DNA from: Microbacterium sp. MYb45
GTDB taxonomy: Bacteria; Actinomycetota; Actinomycetes; Actinomycetales; Microbacteriaceae
DNA: 64,000 nt
Direction: 5' to 3'
Assembly (NCBI RefSeq): GCF_002979655.1
Contig: NZ_PCPG01000001.1
Coordinates: 62,001-126,000, forward strand
Part shown: piece after piece, positions 42,859 to 52,188 of the stretch
Position numbering within the stretch: position 1 is the stretch's first letter
Layout: each line of letters starts with the position of its first letter
Notes under the pieces: generated by a model
What the model was told of the DNA's origin: nothing
What the model saw: the letters and a program-made list of their open reading frames with translations, nothing else
Database searches by the model: none
Position numbers and translations under genes: made by a program

Positions 42859-44124
42859 ATGCTTCAGAACAGCTTCGGCATCCAGCTCTCCTACGCCTCC
42901 GTGGATCGTGGCGACGGCTCCGACCCTCGGCCATCGGCCCGAGACATCCTCTCCCTGTTGCGTGTTCCCGCCGGTATGCGCGATGCGACAGCCGCGTGGG
43001 ATGACCGGGAGGAGGCCGTACTCGCGATCCCGGTGACGGACGACGGCCACGTCCTGACGCTCAGCGAGGAGGACACGGTCGAGTCGACCCTGTCGACGAG
43101 CGAGCTGAAGTCAGCCTTCGAGGCGGAGGGACTGACGCTCTGGCTGGACGTGGACGTGGACGTGGATGAGGACGAGGCGTTCGGCTTCGATCCGGTGGAG
43201 GAACTGGTCGACGAGCTCATCGACGATTCGGCCGAGGTGGGCGCCGACGAGTCGGAGGATGCCGCGATCGATTCCGCACTGTTCGCGGCTTCGGCGGTGA
43301 GGGTCTCCGCGTTCTCGCACCGCGGCCCCGGCATCGCGAGGATCCTGGCGACGGCGCGCAGAATGCCCGTCGATCACCGGGAGTCCGGCGACTGGTCGCT
43401 TCAGCAGTTCGAGACCTCGGAACCGACCGGTGATTGGTCGACCTCCAGGGCGGAGGTGCCCGTGATCGAGCTGAATCGCGCGGACGCCGACGTGTGGTTC
43501 GAGGTGACCACGGGCAACGGCGGTCCGGTGCCGTTCTGGACGGATGCGGAACGCGACACCCTACCCGTGCTCGACATCGACGCCATCCGTGTTCCCGAGA
43601 CTGCGGAGATCTACCGTCGACTGCTCACCGAGGGTGACGGGAGCCGCGATGAGCTCCTGGAGCTGGCCGCCGCCGTCAGGCTCGATGTGGATGCCGCCCA
43701 CCGCGCACTGATTCCCGAGGCATTGGGTGGTGTGATCGGTGCCGAGTCCCGCGAGCGAGCCTTCCTGGCCGCCTTCGGCGTCGCGCCGGACTTGATCGAC
43801 GCCGCGTTCGGCGGGGCGACCGCACGGCCGCAACGGCGGTTCCTGCCGGTGGGGTGGTGGACCGCGGTGCGGGAGACGGCGATCGCCGGGGTCGGGGAAT
43901 TCACGCCTCTCACCCGTCGGGAACGCCCGCTCGCGCGGCTCGGCGAGGCTCTCCGCCGCCGTCCCGTGGTCGGCCTCGCCCTGTCGTTCGGGGAGTTCGC
44001 CGCGGGAGCGTGGGTCACGTCTCGCGTGCGGGGAGCGGGCAGGACCCTCGGGTTGCTGCTCGTGATCGATGCGTTGATCGATGCAGCGATCTCGATCGTC
44101 CGGATCCGCCGCGGCCGAGGCTGA
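42859..44124 (+). CDS. Unknown acidic protein
   Basis: A 421-residue protein that I do not recognise. Features: an N-terminal half rich in Asp/Glu with the low-complexity run LDVDVDVDEDEAFGFD (about residues 95-110) and further acidic clusters, a middle segment FEVTTGNGGPVPFWTDAERD, a helical region VRLDVDAAHRALIPEALGG, and a hydrophobic C-terminal segment near residues 392-412 that may touch the membrane, followed by RIRRGRG. ATG preceded by TACTGT at exactly 6 nt. It ends just before a bidirectional terminator. Base use is ordinary. Confidence 0.8.
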   Translation: MLQNSFGIQLSYASVDRGDGSDPRPSARDILSLLRVPAGMRDATAAWDDREEAVLAIPVTDDGHVLTLSEEDTVESTLSTSELKSAFEAEGLTLWLDVDVDVDEDEAFGFDPVEELVDELIDDSAEVGADESEDAAIDSALFAASAVRVSAFSHRGPGIARILATARRMPVDHRESGDWSLQQFETSEPTGDWSTSRAEVPVIELNRADADVWFEVTTGNGGPVPFWTDAERDTLPVLDIDAIRVPETAEIYRRLLTEGDGSRDELLELAAAVRLDVDAAHRALIPEALGGVIGAESRERAFLAAFGVAPDLIDAAFGGATARPQRRFLPVGWWTAVRETAIAGVGEFTPLTRRERPLARLGEALRRRPVVGLALSFGEFAAGAWVTSRVRGAGRTLGLLLVIDALIDAAISIVRIRRGRG

Positions 44125-44160
44125 CGGCTGCCCGGCTGGCCGACCGCGCCACGCTGCGAA

Positions 44161-44200
44161 ATGAGAGATGCCCCAGCCGACCGGCTGGGGCATCTCTCAT
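44161..44200. terminator. Bidirectional terminator between the acidic unknown and fbaA
   Basis: Perfect 18-bp stem (ATGAGAGATGCCCCAGCC, 44161-44178, with its complement 44183-44200) and a 4-nt GACC loop, between convergent stops at 44124 and 44216. AT-rich stem ends supply a modest T content (CTCTCAT). Confidence 0.88.
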
Positions 44201-44215
44201 CGAAGTCGCGACGGA

Positions 44216-45244
44216 TCAGCTCTTCGACTGGCCGTACGAACCGAGCTGACGGGTCGATTCGACCACGCGGGCGGCCATCGCCGACTCGGCGATCTTGCCC
44301 CAGGCGCGGGGGTCGTACTGCTTCTTGTTGCCGACCTCGCCGTCGACCTTCAGCACGCCGTCGTAGTTCTTGAACATGTAGTCGGCGATCGCACGCGTGT
44401 AGGCGTACTGCGTGTCGGTGTCGATGTTCATCTTGATGACGCCGTTCGCGACCGCGAGGGCGATCTCCTCGTCGGTCGAGCCGGAGCCACCGTGGAAGAC
44501 CAGATCGAGCGGCTTGGCGCCCGTGTTGTACTTCGCTGCGACCTCGGCCTGGATCTCGCCGAGGAGTTCCGGGCGCAGCTTGACCCCACCCGGCTTGTAC
44601 ACGCCGTGCACGTTGCCGAACGTGAGGGCGGCGATGTAGCGGCCCTGCTCGCCGAGACCGAGGGCCTGCACGGCCTGGTCGACGTCCGCGAACGTCGTGT
44701 AGAGGGCGTCGTTCGAGCCCTCGTGCTGCACGCCGTCTTCTTCGCCGCCGACGACGCCGATCTCGACCTCGAGGATGGCGTTGATATTCTTCATGCGGGG
44801 GAGAAGGTCCTTCGCGATCTCGATGTTCTCCGCGAGGGGAACCGCCGAGCCGTCCCACATGTGGGACTGGAAGATCGGGTTGCGGCCGGCCTTGACCTCG
44901 TCCTCGGAGGCTGCGATCAGCGGCTCGACGAAGCCGGCGAGGGCGTCCTTCGGGCAGTGGTCGGTGTGCAGCGCGACGGTGATCGGGTAGTTCTTGGCGA
45001 CCTCGGTCGCGAAGCGGGCGAAGGCGAGAGCGCCGGTGGCGCGTGCCTTGACGGTGTGGCCGGCGAAGTAGTCGGCTCCACCCGTGGTGACCTGGATGAT
45101 GCCGTCGGAGCCGGCCTCGGTCAGCCCCTGGAGGACGGCGTTGATCGTCTGCGAGCTCGAGACGTTGAATGCGGGATACGCGAAGCCGCCGGCCTTCGCG
45201 CGGTCGAGCATTTCGGCGTACTGATCCGGGGTGGCGACGGGCAT
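44216..45244 (-). CDS. fbaA: Fructose-bisphosphate aldolase, class II
   Basis: Zn-dependent aldolase cleaving fructose 1,6-bisphosphate in glycolysis. 342 residues: FNVSSSQTINAVLQG, zinc His in ALHTDHCPKD, LEVEIGVVGGEEDG, FGNVHGVYKPGGVKL and the phosphate loop LVFHGGSGSTDEEI. ATG with CAGGAG 6 nt upstream; TAGAGT (45282-45287 on the complement) is the likely -10 with a leader of about 30 nt. It is divergent from glpX, so the two opposing FBP enzymes share a 185-bp control region. Confidence 0.97.
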   Translation of the reverse strand: MPVATPDQYAEMLDRAKAGGFAYPAFNVSSSQTINAVLQGLTEAGSDGIIQVTTGGADYFAGHTVKARATGALAFARFATEVAKNYPITVALHTDHCPKDALAGFVEPLIAASEDEVKAGRNPIFQSHMWDGSAVPLAENIEIAKDLLPRMKNINAILEVEIGVVGGEEDGVQHEGSNDALYTTFADVDQAVQALGLGEQGRYIAALTFGNVHGVYKPGGVKLRPELLGEIQAEVAAKYNTGAKPLDLVFHGGSGSTDEEIALAVANGVIKMNIDTDTQYAYTRAIADYMFKNYDGVLKVDGEVGNKKQYDPRAWGKIAESAMAARVVESTRQLGSYGQSKS

Positions 45245-45356
45245 GAGAACTCCTGCGATAAGGGAAGCCGGGACAGGTGCCACTCTATCGGGGCCACCGG
45301 AGTCGTATCGAAGGTCGGCCGCACCGCTCGCACGGTCGCTCGTGCCCAGGCGTTAA

Positions 45357-45368
45357 GAATCGCGATTC
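45357..45368. promoter_or_regulatory. 12-bp palindrome between fbaA and glpX
   Basis: GAATCGCGATTC is a perfect palindrome, embedded in AT-rich TTAAGAATCGCGATTCC, about 50 bp upstream of the glpX -10 box and 70 bp upstream of the fbaA -10. It could be an operator serving both genes; no protein is assigned. Confidence 0.4.
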
Positions 45369-45429
45369 CTTCGCGGGATAGAGGCGGAAAACCGGGCTGT
45401 TCGCTCGCTTCGATAGCTAGGCTGACCGC

Positions 45430-46416
45430 ATGGTGAGTCTGACTGCGGATCTGAGCCCTCTTCGTCCCGACCGTAACCTCGCGATGGAGTTGGTGCGAGC
45501 GACGGAGGCTGCGGCCATCCGCGCGGTCCCTTTCATCGGTCGAGGCGCGAAGGAGGCCGCCGACGGGGCGGCCGTCGACGCGATGCGCGCGTTCCTGGGC
45601 ACCGTCGACTTCCAAGGCCGCGTCGTGATCGGCGAGGGCGAGAAGGACAACGCACCCATGCTGTTCAACGGCGAGGTCGTCGGCACCGGGCGCGGACCGC
45701 TGTGCGACATCGCAGTCGATCCCATCGACGGAACCTCCCTCACCGCAGCGGGTCGGCAGAACGCGCTGTCCGTGATCGCGGTGTCCGACCGGGGCACGAT
45801 GCTGGATGCCTCCACCGTCTTCTACATGGACAAGCTCGTCACGGGACCCGCAGGCGTCGGCGTCGTCGACATCCGGCTCCCCATCGGAGAGAACATCCGC
45901 AAGCTCGCCGGTGCGCTCGACAAGCCCGTCGACGAGATCGTCGTGTCGGTACTGAACCGTCCGCGTCATGAGCAACTCATCCAGGAGATCCGCGATGCGG
46001 GCGCCGGCACCCGACTGATGAGCGACGGTGACGTCGCGGGTGGGATCAACGCCGCCCGGCATGATGCGCGCACCGACATGTGCGTCGGCGTCGGCGGCAG
46101 CCCCGAGGGCATCGTCACGGCATGCGCCATCAAGGCGCTCGGCGGACACATCCAGGGTCGTCTGTGGCCGCGTGACGACGACGAGCGTCAGCGCGGGATC
46201 GACGCCGGACTCGACATGGACAGGGTCTACGAGGCCGACGACCTGGTGCAGGGCAACAACACGATCTTCGTCGCGACCGGTGTCACCGACGGCCAGCTCG
46301 TGGCGGGCGTCCGCCGTGAGCGGGGCTATGTGTACACGGAGAGCGTCGTGCTCCGTGGTGCTTCCGGAACCCTCCGGCGCATCGCCTCGGAGCACCTCGT
46401 CTCGAAGTGGCTCTGA
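45430..46416 (+). CDS. glpX: Fructose-1,6-bisphosphatase, class II (GlpX)
   Basis: Dephosphorylates fructose 1,6-bisphosphate in gluconeogenesis. 328 residues with the GlpX signatures GRGAKEAADGAAVDAMR, VVIGEGEKDNAPML (metal ligands), DIAVDPIDGTSLTA and VGVGGSPEGIVTA. ATG preceded by TAGGCT at exactly 6 nt (45418-45423), a leaderless-type promoter. It is divergent from fbaA. In many actinobacteria glpX is next to fumC and DUF4245; here those lie 8 kb away. Confidence 0.96.
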   Translation: MVSLTADLSPLRPDRNLAMELVRATEAAAIRAVPFIGRGAKEAADGAAVDAMRAFLGTVDFQGRVVIGEGEKDNAPMLFNGEVVGTGRGPLCDIAVDPIDGTSLTAAGRQNALSVIAVSDRGTMLDASTVFYMDKLVTGPAGVGVVDIRLPIGENIRKLAGALDKPVDEIVVSVLNRPRHEQLIQEIRDAGAGTRLMSDGDVAGGINAARHDARTDMCVGVGGSPEGIVTACAIKALGGHIQGRLWPRDDDERQRGIDAGLDMDRVYEADDLVQGNNTIFVATGVTDGQLVAGVRRERGYVYTESVVLRGASGTLRRIASEHLVSKWL

Positions 46417-46599
46417 TTCCCCATTCCCCGGCCCTGCTGAGGGCGTGTTCTCCCGGCGGCGACGACGGCATCGTTATCGAGCCGGTATGGGCTCGGGGCG
46501 GGGTGAGCCACGCTTTCCGGAGCGCCGTGTCACAATTGTCACTGGGTTTGTCGCCGTGGACGGAGCCGTCAGGCACCGCAGGCACAGGAGGGCGAACGG

Positions 46600-46890
46600 A
46601 TGACAACGCAGCACACGAGTGGCTCGAAGGCCGCCGCGACGAAGATCATCACGACGAACACCGGACGGATTCTCCGAGTGAGCGCCGACGCCGAGCAGGG
46701 CGTCGCAGCCACCCCGTCCGTCACCACCCCACCGGCGGCGGTCGCCGATCCGGCTCGCCGCGCTGACGTGCTGTTCCGCGTCCGCCGCGACGAGGGTCAT
46801 GAGGTCAGCGCCTGGTGGATGATCGGAGCGTTCCTCGCCACCAGCGGCCTCGTGATCCTGCTGCTCAGCGGCGTTCCCGGCATCGCCTGA
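46600..46890 (+). CDS. Small hypothetical protein with one C-terminal TM
   Basis: A 96-residue protein: Thr/Ala/Pro-rich cytoplasmic part (about residues 1-68) with DVLFRVRRDEGHEVSAWW, then one TM (about 71-92, MIGAFLATSGLVILLLSG) at the very C-terminus. No recognised family. ATG with AGGAGGG 7-8 nt upstream. In the 183-bp upstream region TGTCAC occurs twice, 9 bp apart (46528-46542), possibly part of its control region; no clear promoter box pair is visible. Confidence 0.7.
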   Translation: MTTQHTSGSKAAATKIITTNTGRILRVSADAEQGVAATPSVTTPPAAVADPARRADVLFRVRRDEGHEVSAWWMIGAFLATSGLVILLLSGVPGIA

Positions 46891-46971
46891 GGCGCTGCTC
46901 GACAGTTCGTCCGCGCGCTACGCCGTAGGCCGCAGTGCAGGCGTGACGGCGGTGCACAGCGTCGGTGGGCC

Positions 46972-48258
46972 CTAGATCTCGTCGAGGCGAATCCGTACCT
47001 CGCCCACGTCCGCACGCACTGATGCCGCTCCGATGTGATCCGTGGCTTCTGGCATTTCGGCGACGGGTTCGTCCCCGTGCTCGTCTGCGGCGATCAGCTC
47101 GGGAGCGGTGAACCGTCGTCCCGTGCCCTCCGTCACCGCCGGAACGGATGCGAGAGCCGCCGCGTCGACGCCGGGGAACTGCCGCGCCGTCACGAGCACG
47201 CGCGTCTCGAGCGAGCCGGCGAAGCGGTTGTAGCTGTCGACCGTGCGCTCCAGGGCGCGGCGCAGATCGTCGGCATGCCCGGCGAGAGTGCCCAACCGGT
47301 CGTAGAGCTGCGTGCCGAGAGTGAGCAGCGTACGTGCCTCGGTCGACACCTCCTGCTGCGTCCATGTGAAAGCCACGGTCTTCAGGACGGCCCAGAGGTT
47401 CACGGGAGACGCGAGCGCCACTCGTCGGCTGAACGCATAGTCGAGCAGTGTCGGGTCTTCGTCGATGGCCGCGGCGAGCAGCGACTCGCTCGGCAGGAAG
47501 CAGATCACGAACTCAGGACTCGCGTCGAGTCCTGCCCAGTACGCCTTTTTGGCCAGGGCATCGATGTGCGCGCGGACGGCTTTCACGTGCTTCTGCATGA
47601 GGGCGCGCCGCTGCGGCTCCTGGGCGTCACCCGCCGACAGCGCCGAAGCCTCGAGATACGCGTCGAGCGGCACCTTGGCGTCGACCGCGATCGAGCTGCC
47701 GCCGGCGAGGCGGATGACCATGTCGGGCCGACCCTGGCCCCGGTCGGACGAGATCGTCGCCTGCAGGTCGAAGTCGATGTGACGCGTGAGCCCCGCCGCT
47801 TCCACCACACGGCGCAGCTGCGTCTCGCCCCATACTCCGCGCGTGGCCGTCGAGCGCAGCGCTCCGGCGAGCGACTCCGTGGTCGCCCGCAGCGCCTCGT
47901 CGGATTCTTGCGCGCGTCGCAGCTGCTCCTCCAGTGTGCCGAACTGGGCGTGGCGCTCGCGTTCGATCGCGGTGACCTTGGTCTGCATCTGCTGCAGGCT
48001 CTCCCGCACCGGAGCCAGCGCCGTCAGCACCGCGTTCTGCTGCTGCACGCGCTGCGCCTCGGCTCGCTGCTCGTTCCGTGAGTGCTCGACGGCATCGCGG
48101 TAGAGGTCGTACTGGCGGTCGCGGTCGTCGCGCGCGGCGGCCAGCTCGGCCTGAGCGCGCGCGAGATCAGCGGCCCCACGTCCTGCGTGCAGGAACCAGC
48201 CCACAGCGACACCCGCCGCGAGGGCGACGAGGGGGAGAACCACAGCCAGAGCATCCAT
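46972..48258 (-). CDS. rmuC: RmuC-family protein (DNA recombination protein)
   Basis: A 428-residue RmuC-domain protein, a PD-(D/E)xK-like nuclease family linked to limiting inverted-repeat recombination. N-terminal TM (about residues 5-25), a long coiled coil (about 30-130: RAQAELAAARDDRDRQYD, VTAIERERHAQFGTLEEQL), then the core RGVWGETQLRRVVEAAGL, RPDMVIRLAGGSSIAVDAKVPLD and EFVICFLPSESLLAAAI. The TM plus coiled coil matches other RmuC proteins. It is downstream of the exonuclease gene on the same strand with a 64-nt gap. Confidence 0.92.
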   Translation of the reverse strand: MDALAVVLPLVALAAGVAVGWFLHAGRGAADLARAQAELAAARDDRDRQYDLYRDAVEHSRNEQRAEAQRVQQQNAVLTALAPVRESLQQMQTKVTAIERERHAQFGTLEEQLRRAQESDEALRATTESLAGALRSTATRGVWGETQLRRVVEAAGLTRHIDFDLQATISSDRGQGRPDMVIRLAGGSSIAVDAKVPLDAYLEASALSAGDAQEPQRRALMQKHVKAVRAHIDALAKKAYWAGLDASPEFVICFLPSESLLAAAIDEDPTLLDYAFSRRVALASPVNLWAVLKTVAFTWTQQEVSTEARTLLTLGTQLYDRLGTLAGHADDLRRALERTVDSYNRFAGSLETRVLVTARQFPGVDAAALASVPAVTEGTGRRFTAPELIAADEHGDEPVAEMPEATDHIGAASVRADVGEVRIRLDEI

Positions 48259-48322
48259 GTGTTCATGATGCGGCCGGCATCGGACATTACGAGGTCGCCG
48301 CGCACGGGAGCGGTGTGTCGGC

Positions 48323-48916
48323 TCAGGCGACGGCGCGCTCCAGAGCAGGCGCGACGGGTGCGGTGACGCGCAGGCTCAGCGCGTCGGCGAGCGCGAACAC
48401 GTCGGCGGCACCCGCCCTGGCGGCCGCATCGATCACGATCTGCGCGCAGGCACGAGCATCGGCGAGGGCATCGTGGTGCGCGAACTCCTCGAACCCGGCG
48501 GCGGCTGCGGCGACGGGCAGGCGATAGGAGTCGAGCACATACGTCTTCCGCGCGACCTGCAGGCTGCAGAGCGAGCGGTACGGCGGGCAGAGCTGGCCTG
48601 TGGCCTCCGAGGCGCGGCGCAGCACGTTGAGGTCGAAGCCGGCGTTGTGGGCGACGAGCACGTCGGCCCCCGCGAAGGCGCAGAGTCGATCGAACTGGTC
48701 GACCCACGTGGCCGCCGACAGCACATCCTCCGGCTGGATGCCGTGGATCCGCACGTTCCACTCCTGGAACTCGTCGTGACCGGGCGGCGGCTGGATCAAC
48801 CATCCGGTGGTGGCGACGACCTCGCCGCCGCGCACACGGACCAGTCCGACGGAACAGGCGGAGGCGGGGCTGGAGTTCGCGGTCTCGAAGTCGATCGCAG
48901 TGAAGTCCAGTGGCAC
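48323..48916 (-). CDS. DnaQ-like 3'-5' exonuclease
   Basis: A 197-residue DEDDh exonuclease like the DNA polymerase III epsilon subunit. Exo I in FTAIDFETANSSP (Asp and Glu), Exo II in VLVAHNAGFDLNVLRRA, and Exo III in HHDALADARACAQIV (His and Asp). It is a stand-alone domain without polymerase-binding extension, so it might act in repair or RNA turnover rather than as the replicative proofreader. GTG start with GAGAGT 6 nt upstream. It is divergent from the methyltransferase across 59 bp. Confidence 0.9.
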   Translation of the reverse strand: MPLDFTAIDFETANSSPASACSVGLVRVRGGEVVATTGWLIQPPPGHDEFQEWNVRIHGIQPEDVLSAATWVDQFDRLCAFAGADVLVAHNAGFDLNVLRRASEATGQLCPPYRSLCSLQVARKTYVLDSYRLPVAAAAAGFEEFAHHDALADARACAQIVIDAAARAGAADVFALADALSLRVTAPVAPALERAVA

Positions 48917-48975
48917 GTCTCCACTCTCACCCCGAGGTCGGCGGCCAGGCGGGAGACTCGCCGTAGGCTGGCCGC

Positions 48976-49716
48976 ATGGCTGAGGACATGGCGACGTCGT
49001 TCGGAGCGCAGGCCGGGGACTACGAGGTCGGAAGACCCGAGTACCCCTTCGATGCGGTGGCGTGGATGCTCGAGCGGATGCCGCACGGAACCCGCCGCAT
49101 CGCCGATGTCGGTGCCGGGACGGGAAAGCTCACCCGGGTACTGGCGCACGCGCCGGATGCCGAGGTCGTCGCGATCGATCCGGATTCCGAGATGCTCGCG
49201 ACGCTGCGCGGTGCCGTGCCGGGCGTACCGACCTTCGTGGGGTCGGCAGAGCGGCTGCCCCTTCCCGATGCCAGCGTCGACGCGGTCGTCCTGGGGCAGG
49301 CCTGGCACTGGGTCGATCCCGTCGCCGGATCCGCCGAGATCGGTCGGGTCGTACGCAGCGGGGGAGTGCTCGGTCTCATCTGGAACATCCGCGACGATCG
49401 GGTCGACTGGGTGCGCCGGTTGACCGAGATCATGCACGGCAGCCACGCCGAGAACATGCTCGCCGAGGGGGATCCGGTCGTCGCCGCGCCGTTCGGCGGC
49501 CTCGAGCAGGAGCGCTGGGAGTGGGTCCGCCCCATCACGCGCGACCTGCTGCACCGCATGGCGGCGTCGCGCAGCTACATCATCACCGCCTCCGAGGATG
49601 AGAAGGCTCGGATCCGGCACGACCTCGACGCGCTGTTCGACGAGCTCGATCTGCACGGCGACACGACCATCGACCTTCCGTACGTGACACGGGCCTACCG
49701 CGCCATCCGCGACTGA
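48976..49716 (+). CDS. Class I SAM-dependent methyltransferase
   Basis: A 246-residue Methyltransf_11-type protein: FGAQAGDYEVGRPEYP start, SAM motif I RIADVGAGTGKLTRVLA, motif II VVAIDPDSEMLATLR, then VVLGQAWHWVDP and LRSGGVLGLIWNIRDD-type post-motif (GGVLGLIWNIRDDR). The YxxxRPxYP and WHWVD features occur in a large uncharacterised actinobacterial group; the substrate is unknown. ATG preceded by TAGGCT at exactly 6 nt (48964-48969). Confidence 0.9.
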   Translation: MAEDMATSFGAQAGDYEVGRPEYPFDAVAWMLERMPHGTRRIADVGAGTGKLTRVLAHAPDAEVVAIDPDSEMLATLRGAVPGVPTFVGSAERLPLPDASVDAVVLGQAWHWVDPVAGSAEIGRVVRSGGVLGLIWNIRDDRVDWVRRLTEIMHGSHAENMLAEGDPVVAAPFGGLEQERWEWVRPITRDLLHRMAASRSYIITASEDEKARIRHDLDALFDELDLHGDTTIDLPYVTRAYRAIRD

Positions 49717-49768
49717 GGAGCGGCCTTCCGCAGGGCGATGGGGGTGGGGCCAGGTAGACTCGTGCCCC

Positions 49769-50842
49769 GTGGCTCTCACTATCGGCATCGTCGGCCTGCC
49801 CAACGTCGGCAAGTCCACCCTCTTCAACGCACTCACCAAGAACGACGTGCTCGCGGCGAACTATCCGTTCGCGACGATCGAGCCCAACGTCGGCGTGGTG
49901 AACCTGCCCGACCCGCGCCTCGACAAGCTCGCGGAGATCTTCGGCAGCGAGCGGATCCTCCCCGCGGCGGTGTCCTTCGTCGACATCGCCGGCATCGTGC
50001 GCGGCGCGAGCGAGGGTGAGGGGCTCGGCAACAAGTTCCTCGCGAACATCCGTGAGGCCGACGCCATCGCTCAGGTCGTGCGCGGCTTCTCGGACGACGA
50101 CGTCGTGCACGTCGACGGCACGGTGAACCCCGCCTCCGACATGGAGACGATCAACGCCGAGCTCATGCTCGCCGACCTCGAGACGGTCGACAAGGCGATC
50201 ACCCGGTACGAGAAGGAAGTCCGCGGCAAGAAGATCGAGCCCGTCGTTCTCGAGACCGCGAACGCGGCGAAGGATGCCCTGGAGCGTGGCGTGCTGCTGT
50301 CGGTCGCGGGCATCGACCTGACACCGATCCGCGAGTTGGGCCTCCTGACCGCGAAGCCTGTCATCTTCGTCTTCAACGTCGATGAGGCCGTGCTGACGAA
50401 CGACGCCCGCAAGGCGGAGCTCGCCGCCCTCGTTGCGCCCGCCAAGGCCATCTTCCTCGACGCGAAGATCGAGTCCGAGCTCATCGACCTCGACCCGGAG
50501 GACGCCGCCGAGCTGCTCGCGTCGACCGGCCAGGACGAGTCGGGGCTCGACCAGCTCGCCCGCATCGGCTTCGACACCCTCGGGCTGCAGACCTACCTCA
50601 CGGCTGGTCCGAAGGAAGCTCGCGCGTGGACGATCCCCAAGGGGTCGAAGGCCCCGCAGGCGGCCGGTGTGATCCACACCGACTTCGAGAAGGGCTTCAT
50701 CAAGGCCGAGATCGTGTCGTTCGAGGACCTGGTCGAGACGGGCTCCGTCGTCGAGGCTCGCGCCAAGGGCAAGGCTCGCCTCGAGGGCAAGGACTACGTC
50801 ATGCAGGACGGCGACGTGGTGGAGTTCCGCTTCAACAACTGA
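49769..50842 (+). CDS. ychF: Redox-regulated ATPase YchF (OBG-family)
   Basis: A universally conserved P-loop protein of the OBG/TRAFAC class that prefers ATP and associates with ribosomes. 357 residues: G1 [15 protein letters not shown], switch region [15 protein letters not shown]3 [26 protein letters not shown] in place of NKxD, and the C-terminal TGS domain ([23 protein letters not shown]). GTG start with TAGACT 8 nt upstream (49755-49760). Confidence 0.97.
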   Translation: MALTIGIVGLPNVGKSTLFNALTKNDVLAANYPFATIEPNVGVVNLPDPRLDKLAEIFGSERILPAAVSFVDIAGIVRGASEGEGLGNKFLANIREADAIAQVVRGFSDDDVVHVDGTVNPASDMETINAELMLADLETVDKAITRYEKEVRGKKIEPVVLETANAAKDALERGVLLSVAGIDLTPIRELGLLTAKPVIFVFNVDEAVLTNDARKAELAALVAPAKAIFLDAKIESELIDLDPEDAAELLASTGQDESGLDQLARIGFDTLGLQTYLTAGPKEARAWTIPKGSKAPQAAGVIHTDFEKGFIKAEIVSFEDLVETGSVVEARAKGKARLEGKDYVMQDGDVVEFRFNN

Positions 50843-50853
50843 GCGGGGATCGC

Positions 50854-50878
50854 AGGTCCGGGGGATCGTCTCGGACCT
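50854..50878. terminator. Hairpin between ychF and the convergent hypothetical gene
   Basis: AGGTCCG (50854-50860) pairs with CGGACCT (50872-50878), 11-nt loop, between stops at 50842 and 50882. Probably a weak bidirectional terminator; no U tract. Confidence 0.55.
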
Positions 50879-50881
50879 CGT

Positions 50882-51334
50882 CTATTCCGCAGAGTCGGCA
50901 CCAGGCTGTCGGGCCTCGGCGTCTGTCAGACCCTTCCGATACTTCGTGGCCGCACGCCGGATCGAGGCCACCTTCGGGTTATCCGCCCGCGATGCGGGAA
51001 GACGGTCGAGGATCGTCACGTCGGCTCGGGCGGCGAGCGTCAGAAGTCCCCAGACGCCGATCGAGTCGAGCTCGAAGTCGGCTTCCTCCGGGGTCGCTGC
51101 CGCGAACGCCGCATGCGCGGCCGCTTCGATCTCGGGGGCGCTCGGCCTCTTCGACGCACCTTTCACCGCGTTCGGCTGATTCGAGTAGTCGTCGAGCTTC
51201 GTCAGCAGTCGCTCTGCGCGCTCTGCGCCGAGTGTCGATGCGAGCTCGGCTTGGATCGGGTACTTCTCCGTCACGCTCGTCTCCAGAGTTCTGATCAAGG
51301 CAGCTGCTGTCGGAGCCGAGGAAGGGCCCCGCAC
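50882..51334 (-). CDS. Hypothetical protein (helical)
   Basis: A 150-residue protein that I cannot assign. Features: predicted helices with QAELASTLGAERAERLLTKL, a Lys-rich KGASKRPSAPEIEAAAHAAF segment, LDSIGVWGLLTLAARADV and a basic IRRAATKYRKGL near the end. No TM and no Cys. GTG at 51334 is the longest start; a GTG 20 codons further in (VTEKYPIQ) is equally possible. TATTCT lies 4 nt before the first. It is convergent with ychF. Confidence 0.65.
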   Translation of the reverse strand: MRGPSSAPTAAALIRTLETSVTEKYPIQAELASTLGAERAERLLTKLDDYSNQPNAVKGASKRPSAPEIEAAAHAAFAAATPEEADFELDSIGVWGLLTLAARADVTILDRLPASRADNPKVASIRRAATKYRKGLTDAEARQPGADSAE

Positions 51335-51381
51335 GGGCAGAATACCCAGTCCGAGGCCCTCCGCGTGCGGCCGGGAGCTCG

Positions 51382-52188
51382 TCAGAACATCCCGGGAATC
51401 TGCTGGAGCAGCCAGGAGAAGCCGATCATGACCACGGTCGCGAGCGGGAGGACGAAGACGGTCGCCAGGCCTGCGCTGGCGCTCTCCGGCTGCTCGCCCG
51501 GGCCGACGATCGGGTCATCCTGCACCCGACCGCCGAGGTAGGCGCGCATCTGCAGGAGGAAACCGGCGGCGAGGAGGACCACGCCGATGGCCGAGGCGAC
51601 CCAGATGCTCACCTCTCCGATCTGCTGAGGCAGCAGGAGAAGTGCGCCGACCATCACGATGAGCAGCGCCATCCAGCCGACCCAGCTGCGTACCGGATGC
51701 TGAGCGATCAGCCGCAGAGGCACGTGCGACGCGAAGAGGAGCAGCGCGAGCGCCCCCGAGGCGATCGCGAGCAGGACGAGGTGTCCGACGGTCACGGCAA
51801 GAGCGGATTCGCCCGCGAATGCCGCCTGCGCGCTGAAGGTGGTGAGCAGCATGCCGAAGAGGCCCAGAACGAGAGCGATGCCCCGTTCGCGATCGATTCG
51901 TTGAGGTGACTGCTGAGGCTGCTCCGGGGCGTCCTCGGCGGCGTACGCACGGGGTTCGCCGAATGCGGCAAGGGCGCTCTCGCCCGACTCGGACACATGA
52001 CTCTCCACGACCACGAGGGAGTCCCCGATCCGCGATCCCGGAACGCCGAGGAGACGCTGCTCGAGCACGAACTGCTCGATCCAGTCCCGCTCGACACTCG
52101 GCGCCAGTCGCGTGTAGGTGTCGACGGAGCCGAAGCCCGTCCTGTTGCTCAGGTTCATCGGTGCTGCCTTTCGGTTCCCGGTGGTCAT
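51382..52188 (-). CDS. PadR-linked membrane protein
   Basis: A 268-residue protein: a soluble N-terminal part (about residues 1-95) with RDWIEQFVLEQRLLGVPGSRIGD that resembles the short helical domains found before membrane proteins in PadR operons, then about five to six TMs (IALVLGLFGMLLTTF, LVLLAIASGALALLLFA, WMALLIVMVGALLLLP and others). No catalytic motif. ATG overlaps the padR stop (ATGA); an ATG 10 codons later has a better ribosome site (GAAAGG). It probably forms a regulator-target pair with PadR. Confidence 0.8.
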   Translation of the reverse strand: MTTGNRKAAPMNLSNRTGFGSVDTYTRLAPSVERDWIEQFVLEQRLLGVPGSRIGDSLVVVESHVSESGESALAAFGEPRAYAAEDAPEQPQQSPQRIDRERGIALVLGLFGMLLTTFSAQAAFAGESALAVTVGHLVLLAIASGALALLLFASHVPLRLIAQHPVRSWVGWMALLIVMVGALLLLPQQIGEVSIWVASAIGVVLLAAGFLLQMRAYLGGRVQDDPIVGPGEQPESASAGLATVFVLPLATVVMIGFSWLLQQIPGMF

